A stretch of DNA of 13,117 nucleotides from Delftia sp. PS-11 (GTDB lineage: Bacteria; Pseudomonadota; Gammaproteobacteria; Burkholderiales; Burkholderiaceae_C), in the NCBI RefSeq assembly GCF_029870285.1, contig NZ_JACSYA010000057.1, positions 1 to 13,117 on the forward strand, in the 5' to 3' direction. The notes below the pieces were generated by a model, which ran no database searches, had not been told where the DNA came from, and saw only the letters and a list, made by a program, of their open reading frames with translations. Made by a program: the position numbers and the translations under genes. Positions 9,479 to 13,117 of the stretch are shown piece by piece. Each line of letters starts with the position of its first letter. The first letter of the stretch is position 1.

Positions 9479-9754
9479 ATGGCCCGTTCCTCTCATCCGA
9501 AGAAAGAGGTCGAGGAAGCACTCAGGCATGCCGAAGGGCGGGGCTGGCGCGTGGAGGTCGGCGGCAGTCACGCCTGGGGGCGGATTTACTGCCCGTACAA
9601 CGACGCGGAGTGTCGTTGCGGCGAGTTCTGTATCACCAGCGTGTGGAGCACGCCGAAGAACCCAGGGAACCACGCGCGCGCTTTGCGGCGCGTCGTGGAC
9701 AACTGCACGACGCACCGCAAGCAGCAGGAGGCGGCCGATGGTGCCGAGGAATAG
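9479..9754 (+). CDS. HicA-like small protein, candidate toxin of a toxin-antitoxin pair
   Basis: A 91-residue protein. The first half matches the HicA pattern: a helix (KKEVEEALRHAEGRGWRVEV) leads to the strand motif GGSHAWGRIYC, where HicA toxins carry Gly-Ser-His with the catalytic His (here His31). Unlike typical HicA it has a cysteine cluster (Cys38, Cys45, Cys47, Cys51) that could bind metal, and a conserved-looking stretch SVWSTPKNPGNHARALRRVV. HicA toxins are double-stranded-RNA-binding-fold mRNA interferases; function here is inferred from the motif and the HTH partner. The ATG at 9479 has TGGAG 7 bases upstream; two in-frame TTG codons precede it. It overlaps the longer version of the next gene by 17 bases. 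It is not a confident HicA assignment and could be a regulatory RNA-binding protein. Confidence 0.75.
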   Translation: MARSSHPKKEVEEALRHAEGRGWRVEVGGSHAWGRIYCPYNDAECRCGEFCITSVWSTPKNPGNHARALRRVVDNCTTHRKQQEAADGAEE

Positions 9755-9758
9755 CGCG

Positions 9759-10283
9759 ATGGAATACACCTTCACCCTGAAATACCAGCTGGCCGACGAT
9801 GACCGTGACGCGAAAGCGCTGGTCGAGCGCCTGGGCGAGGCGGGCTGTGACGATGCCCTGGTCGGCATCGGGCAGCCGGGACGCCTGGCACTGGAGTTCA
9901 CCCGTGAGGCGGAAAGTGCAGACGCGGCTGTGCGCAGCGCGCTGGCCGACGTGCGGCGCGCTGTGCCGTCTGCCAGGCTGATCGAGGTCGCGCCGGATTT
10001 GGTCGGGCTGACCGATGTGGCCGACATTGTGGGCGTATCGCGACAGAACATGCGCAAGCTGATGCTGGCCCATCCGGGCAGCTTCCCGGCGCCGGTGCAT
10101 GAGGGCAGTGCGTCGATCTGGCACTTGGCGGACGTGTTGGCCTGGCTGCAGGCCAAGGGCAGCTACTCGCTGGCCAAGGACGTTCTGGAGGTGGCGCGCG
10201 CTGCCTTGCAGGTCAATGTGGCCAAGGAGGGGCGGCGCCTATCGCGCTCGGCTTCCAAGGCTTTGGAAGGTCTCGTTGGATGA
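9759..10283 (+). CDS. HTH DNA-binding protein, candidate antitoxin or regulator
   Basis: A 174-residue protein paired with the HicA-like gene. The N-terminal ~85 residues form an alpha/beta domain of unknown type (MEYTFTLKYQLADDD, then CDDALVGIGQPGRLALEFTR). A helix-turn-helix follows at about 85-135: VGLTDVADIVGVSRQNMRKL, then SFPAPVHEGSASIWHLADVL, similar to MerR/excisionase-like HTH regulators. A helical C-terminus closes it. Two starts are possible: the ATG at 9759 (GAGGA 8 bases upstream), chosen here, or the ATG at 9738, which has AGGAGG 6 bases upstream and adds seven residues. The toxin-first order with a DNA-binding second protein resembles HicAB and HigBA. It may repress its own promoter at the inverted repeat near 9429-9448. 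The antitoxin role is inference. Confidence 0.8.
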   Translation: MEYTFTLKYQLADDDRDAKALVERLGEAGCDDALVGIGQPGRLALEFTREAESADAAVRSALADVRRAVPSARLIEVAPDLVGLTDVADIVGVSRQNMRKLMLAHPGSFPAPVHEGSASIWHLADVLAWLQAKGSYSLAKDVLEVARAALQVNVAKEGRRLSRSASKALEGLVG

Positions 10284-10309
10284 GGGGATGAGGGTTTCCG
10301 CCGCTGGCC

Positions 10310-10696
10310 TCATTCATGAGCGGAACCCGCCCGAGCAGGGCGGGTTTTTCGTAGGTGGACATCTGGCTTGGTGGTGGTGGCGCGTGGAGCTTGCTTGCGC
10401 TCCTCGATCCAGGCCTCCACCTCGGCCAGGTCCCACACCACGCAGCGCGGCGTCAGATTAAAGCGACGCGGGAACTCGCCGCGACGCTCCATTTCGTAAA
10501 TCGTCGTTTCGGCCAAGGGGACGATCTGACGTAGCTCATGGCGGCGAATGGTGCGTCTGAAGGGCAGAACGCCATGCTTCTGGAACTGTGGGAGATCGCT
10601 GTAGGCGCTTGAGCCTGGCAGCGGGAGGGCTGCGGGCTGCGAGCGTATCTGAGCGGCGTTGTCTCGGCCGATTTTCGCTGACAGGTTTTTGTACAC
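10310..10696 (-). CDS. AlpA-family excisionase-like transcriptional regulator
   Basis: A protein of about 128 residues with an AlpA/MerR-type winged helix-turn-helix in its second half (ELRQIVPLAETTIYEMERRG, then RFNLTPRCVVWDLAEVEAWI). AlpA proteins of prophages and islands activate or assist integrase-mediated excision. The GTG at 10696 is chosen because GGAG lies 6 bases upstream; an ATG at 10726 in the same frame would add ten residues but has no clear ribosome binding site. The ~50 residues before the HTH are unusual, as AlpA proteins are often only 60-90 residues. The C-terminal ~15 codons run through the terminator of the convergent operon, so the tail is probably a non-essential extension. 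The gene is on the strand opposite to the rest of the cargo. Confidence 0.8.
   Translation of the reverse strand: MYKNLSAKIGRDNAAQIRSQPAALPLPGSSAYSDLPQFQKHGVLPFRRTIRRHELRQIVPLAETTIYEMERRGEFPRRFNLTPRCVVWDLAEVEAWIEERKQAPRATTTKPDVHLRKTRPARAGSAHE
10324..10349 (+). terminator. Intrinsic terminator of the HicA-like / HTH operon
   Basis: AACCCGCCC and GGGCGGGTT form a 9-bp GC-rich stem with a 5-base loop (GAGCA), followed directly by further T residues on the plus strand. It lies 40 bases after the HTH gene stop. It also falls inside the 3' coding end of the convergent AlpA-like gene. Confidence 0.85.
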
Positions 10697-10804
10697 GTCG
10701 AACTCCGTGAGTGTTCGGCGACGCATGACTCGCGATCGCTTGATGGTATGGTGGCTTTCATTGGCTATCGGGGAAACTCACAGGAGCGTAGATCGGCGTA
10801 CTGA

Positions 10805-10817
10805 GGACCGACGGTCC
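10805..10817. promoter_or_regulatory. Short palindrome upstream of the CoiA-like gene
   Basis: GGACCG-A-CGGTCC is a perfect 6-bp-arm dyad in the divergent region between the AlpA-like and CoiA-like genes. It could be an operator or an RNA hairpin in the leader. No promoter boxes were recognised with confidence around it. Confidence 0.35.
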
Positions 10818-10867
10818 CCGAGATTGACTACAGGGGTGCTCGGCGGAGCCCACCTCATGGAGGATCA

Positions 10868-11707
10868 ATGCAATTCGCATTAGTCGACGGTGCGAGGCGC
10901 GAGGCGTTCCCGCGCGGCAAAGGCGTGTGCCCTCAGTGTGGCCGGGGATCCATCGCCAAATGCGGGCCACGCATCATTCACCACTGGGCACATGAAGGAC
11001 GCCGAGATTGCGACCCTTGGTGGGAGAACGAAACGGACTGGCACCGGCACTGGAAAAGCCAGTTTCCAAAAGACTGGCTCGAAGTCTCACACGTGGCTCC
11101 CGACGGCGAAATCCATCGGGCTGACATCAAGACGCCAAACGGCATCGTCATTGAGGTGCAGCATTCGGCAATGACTGACGCCGAGCGTCTGTCTCGCGAG
11201 ATGTTTTATCAAAACCTAGTGTGGGTCATTGATGGTCGAGGCTTCCGCGACAACTTCGACATCTACCACCTGTTGCCCGATCCTTCCTCCGAGGTCGCCT
11301 CAGATCTCGTGTGGGAAAAGGCGAGCAGGCCCATGCAAGGCGCGGCGCGCGGCATCTTCTATCGCTTCTCGGAATGCCTAGCTGAGGATCCCTCTGTAAC
11401 ACGGGCTGCGATCAGGGGAGGATGGATCCACGGGATTGCTGAGATTGAAGATGAGGTCAATGCTGCCTATCGTGGACACCACCAGTATGACTGGGTGAGG
11501 CCTCGGCGGACCTGGTTGGATGCTGTCTGCCCCGTCTACATCGACTTCGGCGCTGATCGGGACTATCTCGCGCGCCTTGAGGTCTACGACGAAACGGGCC
11601 TGCGGTGTATCCGTCTGATCTCGAAACGGACGTTCGTTTTTGATGCAATGCACGAGCGGCTAGCAACGGCCATCGGCACGCGCTTCTTTCCACAGCCGAA
11701 GGCCTAA
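10868..11707 (+). CDS. CoiA-like predicted nuclease (competence protein CoiA family)
   Basis: A 279-residue protein. The N-terminus carries a zinc-finger-like motif: Cys21-x-x-Cys24, Cys32, then HHWAH (His38-42) as in CoiA-like proteins. The nuclease core follows: Glu55 and His59 in ENETDWHRHWK, then Asp86 in HRADI and Glu96-x-Gln98 in VIEVQHS, then ER (106-107), Tyr114 and the conserved LVWVIDGR. This fits a PD-(D/E)xK-like restriction-endonuclease fold with an E-x-Q catalytic dyad. The C-terminal ~140 residues are not recognised. CoiA in Gram-positives acts in transformation, but here there are no competence genes and the setting is an island, so a defence or mobile-element role is more likely. 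The ATG at 10868 has GGAGG 4 bases upstream. Biological role unknown. Confidence 0.85.
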   Translation: MQFALVDGARREAFPRGKGVCPQCGRGSIAKCGPRIIHHWAHEGRRDCDPWWENETDWHRHWKSQFPKDWLEVSHVAPDGEIHRADIKTPNGIVIEVQHSAMTDAERLSREMFYQNLVWVIDGRGFRDNFDIYHLLPDPSSEVASDLVWEKASRPMQGAARGIFYRFSECLAEDPSVTRAAIRGGWIHGIAEIEDEVNAAYRGHHQYDWVRPRRTWLDAVCPVYIDFGADRDYLARLEVYDETGLRCIRLISKRTFVFDAMHERLATAIGTRFFPQPKA

Positions 11708-12031
11708 CCCAGGCCGGAAGCGTCCATCAGGGAAACTGCCGCCTGCGGTTCTCGCAAGTGGCGCGGTCGGGATGCGCATCGCTCCAGCCCTTGAACTGTT
11801 CCCCAACTCGCCTGGGTGGCTCAACCAAGCCGCACATTTACGCCCGAGGAGGGGCGGCACAAACGCGTCACGCTTCCATTCCCAGTGAAAAATTCCAAGC
11901 TCAGTGAAAGCCGACAACTGCGCGGTATAGGCTGTGTCGCTACGTGCCGATGCAAACTATCCAGCGCATTTTGTTACATTGACTCTCGCTGTGGTTCGAC
12001 ATGGGGAATGCAATTCAAGGAGGAGACTTAG
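11708..12031. other. Intergenic region between the CoiA-like and OLD-family genes
   Basis: About 324 bases without a convincing gene; short open frames on both strands have no recognisable protein features. CAGTGAAA occurs twice (11883-11890 and 11902-11909), 19 bases apart. GGCCT / AGGCC around the CoiA-like stop (11701-11715) is a weak hairpin without a T tract. A strong ribosome binding site, AAGGAGG at 12017-12023, serves the next gene. A promoter must lie here, but no clear -35/-10 pair was found. Confidence 0.5.
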
Positions 12032-13117
12032 ATGCATCTACAACGAATCCGCGCGCAGAATTTCCGCGCCTTCGGCGATGGAAAAACTGTGCCGCACCTT
12101 GACTGGACTCTGTCGCCAGGCTTGAACATCCTCATCGGCGAGAACGACGCGGGCAAAACAGCTGTCGTCGATGCCATTCGCCACATCCTGTGGACCACGA
12201 GCTACGAGTTTGTGCGGCTATTCGAACAGGATTTCCACATTCACGGCGACACTCGAGCCCAGTCGATGTTTATCGAGGCCACCCTGGTTGAGCTGAATGC
12301 CGATCAGGAAGCTGCGGTGCTCGAGTGGCTGACCTACGAAACCGACGGGAGCCGCAGTCTCGTATTGCATCTGCAAGCGCGCTGGATACCGCCGAAGGAC
12401 AACAAACGCGGCCGGGTTGACGTCGTTACACGGGCATGCCGTGACGGTATAGGTCCCGAGATTGGCAATGCGGTCCGAGAGCTTGTGCGAGCCACATACC
12501 TGCGCCCACTTCGCGACGCGGAGGCAGAGCTAAAGCCCGCGCGTCAATCTCGGCTTTCGCAAATTCTGGGTGCGCACAAGAGCATCGCCGGCCAGGAGAA
12601 GAACGACTTCGACGAGGAACACCTGGCCAAGATTCCGGAAAACCTTGTCGGCCTGATGGCCTTCACCCAGCACTATCTGGGAAAGCACCCGGTCATCAAG
12701 GGCGTCCAGGACGATATCAATAACAACTACCTCGGCAAGTTCGCGTTCGCTGGCGATAAGCTCGAGTCGCGCATCCAGATTGCACCTGACCTCGGACTAC
12801 AGCCCATTCTTGAAAAGTTTGAGCTGGGACTGCTGCCGTCGGGCGGCATCAATTCCGAAGAGCGCTGCGCGCGGGGCCTGGGCTACAACAACGCTCTCTT
12901 TATGGCCACCGAACTGGTTCTGCTCCGCGATGGTGATGAACTAGCCCTTCTTCTTGTCGAGGAGCCCGAAGCCCACCTTCACCCACAGTTGCAGGAGCGA
13001 GTCCAGGAGCTGCTGGAACAGAGTGCAAACAAGCCGCTAGATGGCAAGCGCCCAGTTCAGGTCGTGATGACCACGCACAGCCCCTCGCTGGCCGCCGGCG
13101 CTGATATCGCCTCGATG
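12032..13117 (+). CDS. OLD-family AAA/ABC ATPase, 3' end cut by the window (possible Gabija GajA or OLD nuclease)
   Basis: The first 362 codons of an SMC/ABC-like ATPase of the overcoming-lysogenisation-defect (OLD) group. Walker A is GENDAGKT at residues 36-43, after the typical start LQRIRAQNFRAF. An ABC-signature-like region lies near 282-292 (GLGYNNALFMATEL). Walker B is LALLLVEEPEAHLHPQ with Glu310-Glu311, and the H-loop is TTHSP with His349. The C-terminal TOPRIM nuclease domain expected in OLD proteins would begin just beyond the window. The ATG at 12032 has AAGGAGG 8 bases upstream. OLD proteins act in phage exclusion; when paired with a UvrD-like helicase they form Gabija. Which class this is depends on the missing sequence. 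The gene is intact as far as it can be seen. Confidence 0.92.
   Translation, partial: MHLQRIRAQNFRAFGDGKTVPHLDWTLSPGLNILIGENDAGKTAVVDAIRHILWTTSYEFVRLFEQDFHIHGDTRAQSMFIEATLVELNADQEAAVLEWLTYETDGSRSLVLHLQARWIPPKDNKRGRVDVVTRACRDGIGPEIGNAVRELVRATYLRPLRDAEAELKPARQSRLSQILGAHKSIAGQEKNDFDEEHLAKIPENLVGLMAFTQHYLGKHPVIKGVQDDINNNYLGKFAFAGDKLESRIQIAPDLGLQPILEKFELGLLPSGGINSEERCARGLGYNNALFMATELVLLRDGDELALLLVEEPEAHLHPQLQERVQELLEQSANKPLDGKRPVQVVMTTHSPSLAAGADIASM

Noticed and set aside
10659..10883. Plus-strand frame of 74 codons between the AlpA-like and CoiA-like genes
   Set aside because: It overlaps the AlpA-like 5' end and the CoiA-like start, is rich in Arg/Ser, and has no supporting signal.
11816..12031. 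Plus-strand frame of 71 codons before the OLD-family gene, and an 85-codon minus-strand frame at 11660-11917
   Set aside because: Neither has a ribosome binding site, recognisable domain or natural-looking composition. The second overlaps the end of the CoiA-like gene.
12442..12449. Seventh exact TGACGGTA, inside the OLD-family gene
   Set aside because: It is a single copy far from the integrase leader and within coding sequence; one chance match in 13 kb on two strands is not surprising.

Overview
The window looks like a chromosomal segment of a GC-rich betaproteobacterium, most likely Burkholderiales of the Comamonadaceae type. This rests on the conserved order smpB / ratA-rnfH / DUF4124 / guaB / guaA, the protein sequences and the high-GC codon use. 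The genus cannot be fixed from sequence alone.

Positions 9-1809, minus strand: an apparent operon of a small lipoprotein (Lipoprotein_15 / COG4315 type), an ECF sigma factor and its membrane anti-sigma factor. This is an envelope-type regulatory cassette. Positions 1921-3358: smpB (minus) diverges from ratA-rnfH (plus), the arrangement also known in E. coli. Positions 3374-3916: a secreted DUF4124 protein on the minus strand, divergent from guaB, with a perfect 14-bp palindrome between the two.

Positions 4014-7860: the guanine nucleotide genes guaB (IMP dehydrogenase) and guaA (GMP synthase). A Phd/YefM-type antitoxin and a VapC-like PIN toxin lie between them. Two related inverted repeats flank a perfect TATAAT box ahead of the antitoxin, so the module probably regulates itself. 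guaA starts 2 bases after the toxin stop and has no visible Shine-Dalgarno sequence, so its expression may depend on toxin translation.

From 7861 onward the window is a genomic island. The 3' end of guaA is a known integration site, and a DUF4102-type tyrosine integrase starts 301 bases downstream. The leader between them carries five CTATCG and four TGACGGTA repeats, with two more TGACGGTA copies in the integrase 5' end. The cargo in order is: a HicA-like small protein plus an HTH protein (candidate toxin-antitoxin pair, ending in a good terminator), an AlpA-like regulator on the minus strand, a CoiA-like nuclease with an N-terminal zinc-finger-like motif, a roughly 320-bp gap, and the first 362 codons of an OLD-family ATPase cut by the window edge. 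The cargo resembles an anti-phage or island-maintenance load. The last gene could be the GajA half of Gabija, but this cannot be decided here. The other island end lies outside the window.
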